A stretch of 64,000 nt of DNA from Jiangella asiatica (GTDB lineage Bacteria; Actinomycetota; Actinomycetes; Jiangellales; Jiangellaceae), in NCBI RefSeq assembly GCF_004349065.1, contig NZ_SMKZ01000010.1, positions 86,326-150,325 of the forward strand. The letters run 5' to 3'. Positions 15,786-24,539 of this stretch are shown here, piece after piece. The notes beneath the pieces are model-generated. The model did no database searches. It was not told the DNA's origin and was given only the letters and a program-made list of their open reading frames with translations. Numbering within the stretch: position 1 is the first letter of the stretch; each line of letters begins with the position of its first letter. Both the position numbers and the translations under genes were made by a program.

Positions 15786-18700
15786 TCAGCGGACGGTCAC
15801 GCGGACGGGGATGCGCAGCTGTGGGGCGCCGGGATCGGTGGTGTCGACGAGCAGGGTCGCCACGTAGCTCTCCCCCGCCCGCATCGAGCCGCCGTCGACG
15901 TGCACGCTCACCCGCGCCGAGCCGTCCGCCGCGATCGTCCCGTCCACCGTCCCGCGCACCGAGAGCCAGGGCACGTCCGCGGCCGTCCCGGCGCACCGCT
16001 CGCCGACCGGCAGGTACCACGCGCTGTTCAGCGAGCTGCCGTTGCCGCCGACGGACCAGATCTCGCCGCCGGTGCGGGCCTCGGTACAGAACCCGGCCGG
16101 TGCGCCGTGCACCGGGCGCGGCAGGTCGTCGGCCGGGTCGATCGTCCACGTCCCGCTGTCCCAGTCCGCCAGCGCGAGCCGCTGCACCGTCGTCGTCGGC
16201 AGCCGGCCGTACGGGGGCCGGTCCTCCTCGCCGCCGACGGCGTAGACCGCCTGGTCGGTGACGGCGAGCGACAGGCCCGCCCGCGGCGCCGCCAGCGCCG
16301 GCCCCGCGCTCCACGTCCCCTCGCGCAGGTCGAGCCGCTGCACGGAGTCGTGCACGACCGCGTCGGTGCCCTGCACGGACATCCCGCCGACGACGTAGAG
16401 GTGCGTCCCGGCCTGGGCGAACCCGGCCCGGCGCACCGGAACCGGCATCGGCTCCCCCTCGGTCCACGTGTCGGTCGCGATGTCGTAGACGAACAGGTCG
16501 CCGCTGGTGCCGTACCAGTCGCCGTCGGGTGCCCCGCCGGCCACGTACACGCGTCCGTCCCAGGCGGCAGCGGCGGCTCCGTCCAGCGCCTCCGGCAGCG
16601 GCGCCGCCTCCGCCCAGGTGTTCCGGGCGATGTCGTAGACGTAGTGCCGGTCGGTCGCGTCGCCGCCGAGGACATGGATCTTCCCTGCCTCGCACACCGC
16701 GACCGCTTCCTGTCCCGCCTCCGGGATCGGCGCCAGCTCCTGCCAGGTGTCCGCCACCGCGTCGTACTTCCAGCTGCGCGGGGTCACCTCGGGCCGGGCG
16801 TCCGCCCCGCCGAACACGTAGCCGACGTCGGGCTGGCCGGGGCACTGGGCGGCGGCGTAATTCATCCGGCCGCCCGGCACCGCCGTACCCTCGGTCCAGC
16901 CCTCGGCCGCGGCCACCTCCACCGGCGCTGACGCGGCCGTCGCACCGGACGCCAGCGGCTGCAGCGCCTCGCCGGTCTCACTCACCTGGAAGTCGTAGCC
17001 GGCCGCCCCGCCGGCGTTGTCCAGCGTGATCCGCTCGACGGCCTGCCCGCGGGCGCGCACGGTGAGCTCCAGCTCCGCCGGCGCCGCCGCCGCGCACGAT
17101 TCGTCCAGGCGCAGCGTCAGGTCGCGGGCGGCGGTCTCGCCGGCGACGACGTTGGCGGCGCCGTCGCCGCTGGTGTAGCCGTCGGCGGACGCGGTCACGG
17201 TCACCCGTCGCTCGGAGCGGTCCATCCAGTGCCGGTAGACACCGTTCGCGTCCGTGGTCACCTCCACCGTGGACTTCGCGCCGCGCAGCTCGACGCTGGC
17301 GCCGGCAACCGGTGCGCCGGGCGCGTCGCAGCGACCCAGACCGGTGACGGTGCCGGTGACCAGGCCCCACGACGACGGCGCGGTGGCGTCCATGCTCACG
17401 GTCAGCGCCGGGGCGGTTGCCGGGGTGTCCTCCAGGAGCAGCAGCCGGGCCAGGTACTCGCCGGGCTGGTTCGCCTCCGCCGCGCCGGCGTCCAGGGTCA
17501 CCGTCACCTCGGCGGACTCCCCCGGCTCCAGCGTGCGTCGTTCGCCGTCGACCGACATCCACGGCACCGGGTCCTCGGTCGCGGTCTGGCAGTCGTCGAA
17601 GCCGGGCAGCTGCTCGACCCACGGGAACGTGCCCGGCTGGCCCTGCGTGCCGCCGAGCTTGTAGAAGCCGCAGGTGCCGGCCAGCCGGTAGACATCGAAG
17701 ATGGAGTTCGGCAGCGCCGCCCACTGCGCCGCGGCCGGGTCGTAATAGAAGCCCTGGTTGCTGCGGTAGCCGCCGACCTGCCCGCCGGAGATCATGAGCA
17801 GGCCGTTGGCCGCGCTGTTCGCGGTCTGGGTCACCGGGATGGGCAGGTCGGCGATCCGGTACCAGGCGTCGGTGGCCGGGTTGTAGACGTAGCCGCGGTC
17901 GCTGTGCCGCGCATCCGGGCCCTGGCCGCCGGCGCAGTAGATGAGCCCGTCGATCGGGCCGCAGGACTGCCACGCGGCCGGCTCCGGGTAGTCCGCCACC
18001 CGCGACCACGTGTCCGTGGCCGCGTCGTACACCTGCACCGCGGTAGAGCCGTTGAGTTCGGTGTCCGGGGTGATGCCGCCGATCACGTAGAGCTTGCCGT
18101 CGAGGATCGTGTACCCGGCTGCGGCGAACGGGATGGGTGCCGGCGATCGCTCGGACCACGAGTCCGTCGCCGGGTCGTACACCAGGGTGGTCGCCGTCTC
18201 CTCACTCCAGGACCAGCCGCCGACCACGTAGAGGAGGTCGCCGATGAACCCGCCGGCCGCCTTGTTCCGCGGCTCCTGGAACGCCTCTGTGAGCCTCCAC
18301 TCGTCGGTGCGGATGTCGTAGATCATGTCCCGCTGCCGCGTGCTGCCGGTGTAGTACATGCCGCCCACGTAGTAGAGCTTGCCCTCGTGCACGGCGGCCA
18401 GGCCGTCGGTGCGCGGGATGGTCATATCGTGCAGCCGCTGCCACTGCGCCTCGTTCGGGTCCGGCGACGGCGCCGGCGCGCTCGACGCGTCGCCGGCCGT
18501 CGCCGCAGCGCTCTGCGGGTCGAGCGGTCCGCCGTCGTCGTCGACGACCGAGAGGCGCAGCGGCGCGCTCGGCAGCGATGCCAGCGTCTCCTGCTGCTGC
18601 TCGAAACCGGTGTCGCGCTCGGCCAGCTCGAACGACGCGGGCGCGGTCCCGACGTTGGTCACTGTGACGGTGGCCGTGCTGCTGCCGCCGACCTCGACCG

Positions 18701-21584
18701 AACCCTCGACGACGGTGCTGCTCACGGCCAGCTCGCCGGTGCCGAGCGCGAAGTCCGCGTGGGTGAGCTCGCCGTCGGCGACGTCGATCTCCCGGGTCTG
18801 CGTGCCGTACTGGCCCAGCTCGTGCTCGGCGGTCAGCTCACGCTCACCGGGCTGCGGGGAGAACAGCCAGTACAGGCCGCCGTCGAGCTCCGGGTCGTTC
18901 GGCGTGTCGACGGTGGTCGCACGGACGCCGTCCTCGGTGCTGACGGTGGCGCCGTCGACGACGGCGTCGGTGCGGTCGTCGACGACCTGGCCCACGACCA
19001 AGCCGCCCTCGGCCGGCGCGCACGAGCGGGCGCCGATGAGAACGTCGTCCAGCGCCCACCAGCCGTTGTTGGAGGTGTCGTTGCGGTAGTGGAACCGCGC
19101 CTGCACCTCACCGGCGCCGGCCGCCGCCGCGATCGGCACCAGCTCCTGGCGCGGGCCGCGTTGCAACGCCGTCCGGGTCCACACGTTCTCCCAGGTGGCG
19201 CCGCCGTCGACGGAGATGTCGACCTCGGCGACTCCGCGGGTGAGCAGCAGGTCGCTGCGGAAGGCCAGGACCGGGTCGTCGACGCCGGACAGGTCGGTCA
19301 CCGGCGACATGAGCACGGAGTCCTCGAGGCGGCCGCCGAACGCGCTGTCGACGCTGACGAAGTCGGCGTCACCGCCGGTCAGGTTGGTGCGCCCGCCGGG
19401 GTCGCCGGTCACCCAGCCGTCGCCGCGCGCCGTCTCCACGGTCCAGCCGTCGGGGAGCCCGTCGTCGAACGCCGCGAACGCCCCGTCGTGCACCTGCTCG
19501 TAGCCGGGCGCCACGCACTCCACCGTGCCCACCTCGATGGCGAGGTCGGCGGTGAGGTCGTCGCCGCCGACCGTCAGCTCCTCGCGCAGCGTCGTGTAGC
19601 CGGCGTACTCGGTCACGACGGTGACGCGGTAGGTGGTGTCCGCGGGCAGCTCGATCTCGTACCGGCCGGTCTCCGGTTCGGTCCAGATCACGCCGTGCGG
19701 GTACCCCTCGATGGTCAGCCCAGCGTAGAGCGGCCAGCCCTGGCCCGAACCGTCGGTGACCGTCCCGCTCACCGTGACCGACGGCAGCGCCGTGAGCGGC
19801 ACGTCCTGGGTGATGGTGGCGTCCCCCGTGACGTCGAGGCCGGTGCGGGTGGCCGGCTCGTAGCCGTAGGCCGTCACCGTCACCTCGTAGGCGCCCTCGA
19901 CGAGCGTCGTCTCGTAGCGGCCGTCCTCGTCGGTGAGGGTGGTCCGCTCATAGCCCTCGCTGACGGCGCGGACCGCCGCACCGGCCACCGGCTCACCGGT
20001 CTCGGCGTCGGTGATGCGCCCGGCCAGCCAGCCGGTCGCGCCGATCGGCGACGCGTTCACGGCGGCGTAGGCGTCCAAGCGGCCCTCGCCGAAGGAGTTG
20101 TTGTTCTCCGCGGTGCCGCCGCAGCTGAGCTCCTCGGTGTCGACGGCGGTGCCGCCCAGCAGCTCGCGGGTGCCGTCGACGTCCCCGATCAGCGACGGTG
20201 CCGCCGCCCACATGAGCGCGACTGTGCCGGAGACGTGCGGCGAGGCCATCGAGGTGCCGCTGGCGCTGGCATAGCGGTCCTCGGGGATGCTGGAGGTCAC
20301 GGCCACGCCGGGGGCGGCGATGTCGGGACGGATGCGGCCGTCCGGGCCGGGGCCGCGGCTCGAGGTCGCCGCGATGGCGTTCGCGACGTCGTGGGAGCCG
20401 ACGGCGTACGCGTTCGGCGAGTCCGCCGGCGACCCGACGGTGGCGCAGCCGGCCATGCCGTCGTTGCCGCTGGAGAAGATCGCGAACACGCCGGCCGCGT
20501 TCCAGGCGTCGACGATCTGGTCGTAGAACGGGTCGGCGAAGCCGCGAGTGTCCGAGCCCCACGAGTTGTTGACGATGTGCGGGCGCAGGTCCGTTCGCGG
20601 GTTCTGCCCGGCCAGGTCCGTGGGCGCCAGCGTCCACTGTCCGGAGGCGATCAGCGCCGGCGTCGAGCAGCCCACCTGGGCGGTCGCCTCGCAGCCCTTG
20701 GCCGCGATCCACCGCGCGCCCGGCGCGACGCCGATGGCCGTCCCGCCCTCGTCGCCGCCGGCCATCGTGCCCATGGTGTGGGTGCCGTGGCCCTGGTTGT
20801 CGCACGGTGCCGCGTCCGGGCAGATGCCGGACGGGTCGAACCAGTTGTAGTCGTGGCTGACGCTGCCGTCGGCGTTCGTGCCGCGATACCGCGCGGCCAG
20901 CGACGGGTGGTCGAACTGCACCCCGGTGTCGATGTTCGCGATGATCAGTCCCTCGCCGCTGACGTCGACATCGCTCCACACCCGGTCCGCGCCGATGGCG
21001 GTGACGCCCCACTCGCCGGCGGCCTGCGCGGCGACGGCCTCGGCCTCGGCGGGGTCGGTGGGCAGCAGCTGCGGCGGCTCGTACTGATGGACGTCGAGCA
21101 CCTGGTCGACGCCGGGGCGGTCGGCCACCCGGCGCGCGACGCTCTCGGTGGCGTCGTGGACCAGGATCGCGTTGGCCATCCAGTACGACTCGTAGTCCAC
21201 TCCGGCCTGGTCGAGGAATGCCCGCACGTCGCGCTGGCTCTCCTCCGCCGTCGCCTGCAATTGCTCGACGACGGCGGTACCGCGCTCGGTCCAATCGTCG
21301 ATCAGCGCGGCATCGCCGAGGTCGGCCCGCTCGTCGAACGCGATCATGACGTCCGCGGTCTCGCCGGCCTCGAGGGTCGACAGCACCTGCGGCTCGACCT
21401 TGTCCCGCCACGTTTCGCCGTCGCCCACTGCGGTGGCGGCGGTGTCGGACGGGTCGATAGCCGCGGCGTCGCCGGCGCCGGCGTCAGGGGCCGCCGTCGA
21501 GGTGCCGGCCAGGCCGACGACCAGTGTCGCGACGACGAGCGCGGCCATCGGACGGCGGCGGAGCGGGGTTCGGGTACGCGGCAT
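15786..21584 (-). CDS. Very large secreted S8 (subtilisin-like) peptidase with two kelch propellers
   Basis: 1932 residues. Signal peptide 1-31, inhibitor-like propeptide about 60-165. The S8 catalytic domain spans about 200-510 with Asp219 (NIDTGVQFDHPSL), His266 (GHGTHTMGTMAGG), oxyanion Asn374 (SSGNDG) and Ser445 (GTSMASPHVSG). Two carboxypeptidase-regulatory-like domains lie at about 518-680, and a jelly-roll/MAM-like part at about 690-875. A first kelch propeller spans about 1045-1330, another Ig/regulatory module follows, and a second kelch propeller spans about 1560-1865. The catalytic set is complete. ATG 21584 follows GGAAGG. There is no C-terminal anchor, so the protein is probably released. 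It is divergent from a TrmB/LuxR-type regulator 84 bp away, which is the likely controller. Confidence 0.93.
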   Translation of the reverse strand: MPRTRTPLRRRPMAALVVATLVVGLAGTSTAAPDAGAGDAAAIDPSDTAATAVGDGETWRDKVEPQVLSTLEAGETADVMIAFDERADLGDAALIDDWTERGTAVVEQLQATAEESQRDVRAFLDQAGVDYESYWMANAILVHDATESVARRVADRPGVDQVLDVHQYEPPQLLPTDPAEAEAVAAQAAGEWGVTAIGADRVWSDVDVSGEGLIIANIDTGVQFDHPSLAARYRGTNADGSVSHDYNWFDPSGICPDAAPCDNQGHGTHTMGTMAGGDEGGTAIGVAPGARWIAAKGCEATAQVGCSTPALIASGQWTLAPTDLAGQNPRTDLRPHIVNNSWGSDTRGFADPFYDQIVDAWNAAGVFAIFSSGNDGMAGCATVGSPADSPNAYAVGSHDVANAIAATSSRGPGPDGRIRPDIAAPGVAVTSSIPEDRYASASGTSMASPHVSGTVALMWAAAPSLIGDVDGTRELLGGTAVDTEELSCGGTAENNNSFGEGRLDAYAAVNASPIGATGWLAGRITDAETGEPVAGAAVRAVSEGYERTTLTDEDGRYETTLVEGAYEVTVTAYGYEPATRTGLDVTGDATITQDVPLTALPSVTVSGTVTDGSGQGWPLYAGLTIEGYPHGVIWTEPETGRYEIELPADTTYRVTVVTEYAGYTTLREELTVGGDDLTADLAIEVGTVECVAPGYEQVHDGAFAAFDDGLPDGWTVETARGDGWVTGDPGGRTNLTGGDADFVSVDSAFGGRLEDSVLMSPVTDLSGVDDPVLAFRSDLLLTRGVAEVDISVDGGATWENVWTRTALQRGPRQELVPIAAAAGAGEVQARFHYRNDTSNNGWWALDDVLIGARSCAPAEGGLVVGQVVDDRTDAVVDGATVSTEDGVRATTVDTPNDPELDGGLYWLFSPQPGERELTAEHELGQYGTQTREIDVADGELTHADFALGTGELAVSSTVVEGSVEVGGSSTATVTVTNVGTAPASFELAERDTGFEQQQETLASLPSAPLRLSVVDDDGGPLDPQSAAATAGDASSAPAPSPDPNEAQWQRLHDMTIPRTDGLAAVHEGKLYYVGGMYYTGSTRQRDMIYDIRTDEWRLTEAFQEPRNKAAGGFIGDLLYVVGGWSWSEETATTLVYDPATDSWSERSPAPIPFAAAGYTILDGKLYVIGGITPDTELNGSTAVQVYDAATDTWSRVADYPEPAAWQSCGPIDGLIYCAGGQGPDARHSDRGYVYNPATDAWYRIADLPIPVTQTANSAANGLLMISGGQVGGYRSNQGFYYDPAAAQWAALPNSIFDVYRLAGTCGFYKLGGTQGQPGTFPWVEQLPGFDDCQTATEDPVPWMSVDGERRTLEPGESAEVTVTLDAGAAEANQPGEYLARLLLLEDTPATAPALTVSMDATAPSSWGLVTGTVTGLGRCDAPGAPVAGASVELRGAKSTVEVTTDANGVYRHWMDRSERRVTVTASADGYTSGDGAANVVAGETAARDLTLRLDESCAAAAPAELELTVRARGQAVERITLDNAGGAAGYDFQVSETGEALQPLASGATAASAPVEVAAAEGWTEGTAVPGGRMNYAAAQCPGQPDVGYVFGGADARPEVTPRSWKYDAVADTWQELAPIPEAGQEAVAVCEAGKIHVLGGDATDRHYVYDIARNTWAEAAPLPEALDGAAAAAWDGRVYVAGGAPDGDWYGTSGDLFVYDIATDTWTEGEPMPVPVRRAGFAQAGTHLYVVGGMSVQGTDAVVHDSVQRLDLREGTWSAGPALAAPRAGLSLAVTDQAVYAVGGEEDRPPYGRLPTTTVQRLALADWDSGTWTIDPADDLPRPVHGAPAGFCTEARTGGEIWSVGGNGSSLNSAWYLPVGERCAGTAADVPWLSVRGTVDGTIAADGSARVSVHVDGGSMRAGESYVATLLVDTTDPGAPQLRIPVRVTVR

Positions 21585-21668
21585 GCTCGGCCTTCCGACG
21601 ACCTGGGCTGATTGCCGGTATGGTCCGCGACGTCGCGATTCGGTGTCCAGGAACTAAGCTGGCCAGCT

Positions 21669-22697
21669 ATGGCCATGGACACAACTGGCCCACTGGACGA
21701 CGCGGGACCATTCGCCGCGCTCGGCCTCGGGCCGGTCGAGGAGCGCGTCTACCGAACCCTGCTGCGGGAACCGGGCACGACGGCGGCCGAGCTGGCCGAC
21801 TTCCTCGACGCCACCCGCAGCCGGACCCGCCGGGCGCTGACCGTCCTGGAGCGTACCGGCCTGGTCAGCCGCTCCCCCGGCGCCGTCGCCCGGTTCCTGC
21901 CGGCCGCACCGGACGTCGGACTGGAGGCGCTGGTCCGCGACCGGGAGGCCCAGCTGAGCCGCATCCGCACCCTCGGCGCTCAGCTCATGGACGACTACCG
22001 CGACGGCCTCGAGGCCGAGCGCACCGAGCTGTGCGAGATCGTCACCGGCTCCGAGGCGGTGCTGCGCCGGTTCGATCAGCTGCAGCGGTCGGCCACCACC
22101 GAGATCCAGGTGCTCGACACGCCGCCGTACGCCGGCCCGGGCGGCCCGTCGTCCAACGACCTGGAGTTCGAGATCCTCTCCCGCGGCGTCGCTTGCAAGG
22201 CCATCTACGACCGCGCCGCCCTGGAGCGCTCGCCACACGCGGCCAACGCGATCCTGCGCTACGTCGAGGCCGGCGAGCAGGCCCGCGTCACCTCCCGGCT
22301 GCCACTCAAGCTGGCCACGTTCGACCGGAAGCTGGCGTTCGTCCCGCAGTCGCTCAACCAGCGCGACGTGTCCGGCGCGATCGTCGTGCACCCGTGCTCG
22401 CTGCTGGACGTGCTGCTCTACGTCTTCGACGAACTGTGGGCGCGCGCCACCCCGCTGAGCGCGGCCCCGCCGGACTCGGCCACCGCGAACGGCGACGCTG
22501 ACGCCGTCGTACCCGGACCGGACGACCTGCGGCTGCTCCCGCTGCTGGCAAGCGGCATGAAGGACCAGGCCATCGCGAACCACCTCGGCTGGAGCTACCG
22601 CACCACGCGCCGGCGCATCGCGTCGCTGCTGGCGCTGCTCGGCGCGGAGACGCGGTTCCAGGCTGGGCTGGCCGCCGCCCGCCGCGGCTGGCTCTGA
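21669..22697 (+). CDS. TrmB-type and LuxR-type helix-turn-helix transcriptional regulator
   Basis: A 342-residue regulator with two DNA-binding ends. Residues about 15-75 form a TrmB-like winged helix (VEERVYRTLLREPGTTAAELADFLDATRSRTRRALTVLERTGLVS). Residues about 275-340 form a LuxR/GerE-like helix-turn-helix (LRLLPLLASGMKDQAIANHLGWSYRTTRRRIASLLALLGAETRFQAGLAAA). Between lies a phospholipase D-like/TrmB sensor region (EIQVLDTPPYAG, VACKAIYDRAAL). ATG 21669 gives MAMD; ATG 21675 is possible. The divergent position to the giant S8 peptidase suggests it is the dedicated regulator (inference). Confidence 0.88.
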   Translation: MAMDTTGPLDDAGPFAALGLGPVEERVYRTLLREPGTTAAELADFLDATRSRTRRALTVLERTGLVSRSPGAVARFLPAAPDVGLEALVRDREAQLSRIRTLGAQLMDDYRDGLEAERTELCEIVTGSEAVLRRFDQLQRSATTEIQVLDTPPYAGPGGPSSNDLEFEILSRGVACKAIYDRAALERSPHAANAILRYVEAGEQARVTSRLPLKLATFDRKLAFVPQSLNQRDVSGAIVVHPCSLLDVLLYVFDELWARATPLSAAPPDSATANGDADAVVPGPDDLRLLPLLASGMKDQAIANHLGWSYRTTRRRIASLLALLGAETRFQAGLAAARRGWL

Positions 22698-22719
22698 CGT
22701 CGGTGAGAGGCTCGTCGGC

Positions 22720-23127
22720 ATGGACCGGAACTCGGCTACCACCCTCCTGGACGACCTGCACACCGCGCAGAACGCCTATTACGGCGGCGGCGACGGCACC
22801 CAGCTGCGCGCGCTGCTGACCGACGACATCACCTGGACGGTGCCCGGCGACAACGCGATCGCCGGCACCTACCGCGGCGTCGAGGAGGTGTTCGCCTACT
22901 TCGACCGGCGCCGCCAGCTCGCCGCGGGGACCTTCCGCATGCACCGCCGCGACGTGCTCACCGGCGACGGCGACACGATCGCGGCGCTGACCGACGGGAC
23001 CGCGTCTGTCGACGGCGCGGACTGGGCATGGTCGACGGTGGGCCTCTATGGCCTGCGCGACGGGCTGATCGCGCGCTGCTGGCTGCTGCCGCTGGACCCG
23101 GAGCTCTTCGACCGCGTCTGGCGGTGA
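22720..23127 (+). CDS. SnoaL-like (NTF2-fold) protein
   Basis: A 135-residue single-domain protein of the NTF2/SnoaL fold: helix HTAQNAYYGGGDGTQLRALLTDDITWTVPG, GTYRGVEEVFAYFDRRR, then the C-terminal strand pair IAALTDGTASVDG and GLIARCWLLPLDPELFDRVW. Such proteins are polyketide cyclases, isomerases or ligand binders; no catalytic residue can be assigned. It starts 22 bp after the regulator gene and may be co-transcribed. Confidence 0.82.
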   Translation: MDRNSATTLLDDLHTAQNAYYGGGDGTQLRALLTDDITWTVPGDNAIAGTYRGVEEVFAYFDRRRQLAAGTFRMHRRDVLTGDGDTIAALTDGTASVDGADWAWSTVGLYGLRDGLIARCWLLPLDPELFDRVWR

Positions 23128-23141
23128 TCGTCCGTCACCCA

Positions 23142-23201
23142 GCCCATGATCATCAACGATCTCCGGGGTCATGGCACCCGAGATCGTTGATGATCATGGG
23201 C
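23142..23201. repeat. 22-bp perfect inverted repeat at a convergent gene end
   Basis: The arms at 23142-23163 and 23180-23201 are perfectly complementary over 22 bp, with a 16-nt loop that can pair further (GGGT/ACCC). The right arm contains the stop codon of the SRPBCC gene (23194-23196) and the core CGTTGATGATCATGGG, which recurs at about 58644. The position between converging genes suits a bidirectional terminator. The perfect arm conservation and shared core also suit a dispersed REP-like element. Confidence 0.8.
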
Positions 23202-23694
23202 GCGGCCGCCCGTCCGCCAGGACGGCGTCCATCTGGCCGATCGTGCCGGCGAAGATGTCCATCGCGCCCAGCTCGGCCAGCTGCTCCATATGCTCGCGGG
23301 AGCTGAAGACAGAGCGGACCACCATCCGCGTGCCATCGCCGTCGGCCGACAGCTCGACCCTCACGCTCGTCGTGGGCGCGCCCGCGACGGGGTCACCGTT
23401 GCGATCGGCGAACCCGTCGGTGAACTCCAGCGCCGTCGGCGGGGTGACCGCGGCGACGCGCCACCGGCCGCGGCTGCTCTGGCCGCCGGAGCCGGTCAGC
23501 ACATAGGTGACCACGCCGCCGGGGCTCAGGTCGTACGAGTGGACCGACATCGGGAAGTCCGGCGGCCCCCACCAGCGCTCGAGCTGGCGCGGGTCGGCCC
23601 ACAGCTGCCAGACCCGCTCGACCGGCGCGGCGAACTCCGCGACCACGGTGAGCGTCAGTGCGTCGAAGTCCTTCTCCACCCGGGTGACCGTCAT
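23194..23694 (-). CDS. SRPBCC family protein, AHSA1-like
   Basis: A 166-residue protein of the Aha1-C-terminal/START-like family. Family motifs are the opening LTVVAEFAAPVERVWQLWADPRQLERWWGPP, the mid-chain GGVVTYVLTG and the late SVFSSREHMEQLAELGA. It lies 24 bp after the RibD-like reductase gene on the same strand, a pairing seen often in actinomycetes, usually with an ArsR regulator that is missing here. Its stop codon lies inside the 22-bp inverted repeat. Confidence 0.88.
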   Translation of the reverse strand: MTVTRVEKDFDALTLTVVAEFAAPVERVWQLWADPRQLERWWGPPDFPMSVHSYDLSPGGVVTYVLTGSGGQSSRGRWRVAAVTPPTALEFTDGFADRNGDPVAGAPTTSVRVELSADGDGTRMVVRSVFSSREHMEQLAELGAMDIFAGTIGQMDAVLADGRPRP

Positions 23695-23718
23695 GTGCCT
23701 GGGTTCTCGCCGTCCTCG

Positions 23719-24282
23719 TCAGCCCCGCTCCGGCTCCAGGTGCAGCGCCGCGATGCCGCAGTCGAACGACCGGGCCCGGACCATCCGGAAGCGCCCGTAC
23801 GTCTCGGCGTCGGGGAACACCGGCAGGCCGGCACCGATCGCGGCCGGGTTGACGAACAGGTGCAGCTCATCGAGCAGGCCCAGCGCGATCAGGCCGGTCA
23901 CCAGCGTGCTGCCGCCGTAGGCGATGATGTCGCCGCCGGGCTCGGACTTGAGCTTCGTGATGACCTCGGTGAGGTCGCCGCCGGCCACCGTGGCGTTCGG
24001 CCACGGCGACTCGGTGAGGGAGTTCGAGACGACCACCTTGGGCGTGTCGTTCATCTGGTCGATGGACTCCTGGGTCTCGCCCTCCGGTCTCGACTGCCAG
24101 GCGGGGATGAAGCCCTCGGCGAGCTTGCGGCCCAGCACGATGGTGTCGACGGGCGCGTCCAGCGCGCTGACGTAGTCGGTGAGGTCGTCGGACCACGGGA
24201 CGGTGGCCCAGTCCAGCTCACCGTTCGGGCCGCCCATGAAGCCGTCGAGCGTGGTTTGGACCTGGAGCTTGAACGTACGCAC
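23719..24282 (-). CDS. Dihydrofolate reductase-like (RibD C-terminal) family protein
   Basis: A 187-residue stand-alone RibD_C/DHFR-fold protein: QVQTTLDGFMGGPNGELDW at the start, PVDTIVLGRKLAEGFIPAW, the KVVVSNSL strand, DIIAYGGSTLVTGLIALGLLDELHLFVNPAAIGAGLPVF and a C-terminal pair of strands. GTG 24282 follows GGGAGGA. The fold binds NADPH; the substrate of this subgroup is not established. It is the first gene of a two-gene unit with the SRPBCC gene, controlled from a symmetric operator about 36 bp upstream. Confidence 0.88.
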   Translation of the reverse strand: MRTFKLQVQTTLDGFMGGPNGELDWATVPWSDDLTDYVSALDAPVDTIVLGRKLAEGFIPAWQSRPEGETQESIDQMNDTPKVVVSNSLTESPWPNATVAGGDLTEVITKLKSEPGGDIIAYGGSTLVTGLIALGLLDELHLFVNPAAIGAGLPVFPDAETYGRFRMVRARSFDCGIAALHLEPERG

Positions 24283-24317
24283 GTGCTGTTCCTCCCGACT
24301 CGGCGTGACCGCAAAAC

Positions 24318-24335
24318 TACAACCACTCGGTTGTA
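24318..24335. promoter_or_regulatory. Symmetric operator TACAACC-N4-GGTTGTA
   Basis: TACAACCACTCGGTTGTA is a perfect 7-bp-arm palindrome 36 bp upstream of the reductase start. Elements of this ACAACC/GGTTGT form are typical for ArsR or TetR-type repressors in actinomycetes. No such regulator gene is adjacent in this window, so the repressor is either distant or lost. Confidence 0.6.
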
Positions 24336-24456
24336 CGTTAGTGCGACCCATTGCCGCTGTAAAGCACCTCCCCGGCCGCCGCCTCGACCCCGGCTCCCTC
24401 TCGCGGGCACCGGACGCCAACCCTCTACCGGCGGCCGAGATTTCGCTGTGCGGAAG

Positions 24457-24485
24457 GTCACATTTGTCCGCATCGCACTTAGAAT
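24457..24485 (+). promoter_or_regulatory. Candidate promoter of the MMPL gene
   Basis: A -35-like GTCACA (24457-24462), a 17 bp spacer and a -10 TAGAAT (24480-24485), 54 bp before ATG 24540. The -10 is close to the actinomycete vegetative consensus. Confidence 0.45.
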
Positions 24486-24539
24486 CGTGCGGGTCTTACT
24501 CCGACGGGGGCCGGTGCGCTGGCCGAGGAGTGGTGGATC

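Noticed and set aside
17229..21611. A 1460-codon open frame on the plus strand opposite the S8 peptidase
   Set aside because: The minus frame has a signal peptide, full catalytic triad and propellers. The plus frame is Arg/Gly/Val-rich without motifs and follows from third-position GC bias.
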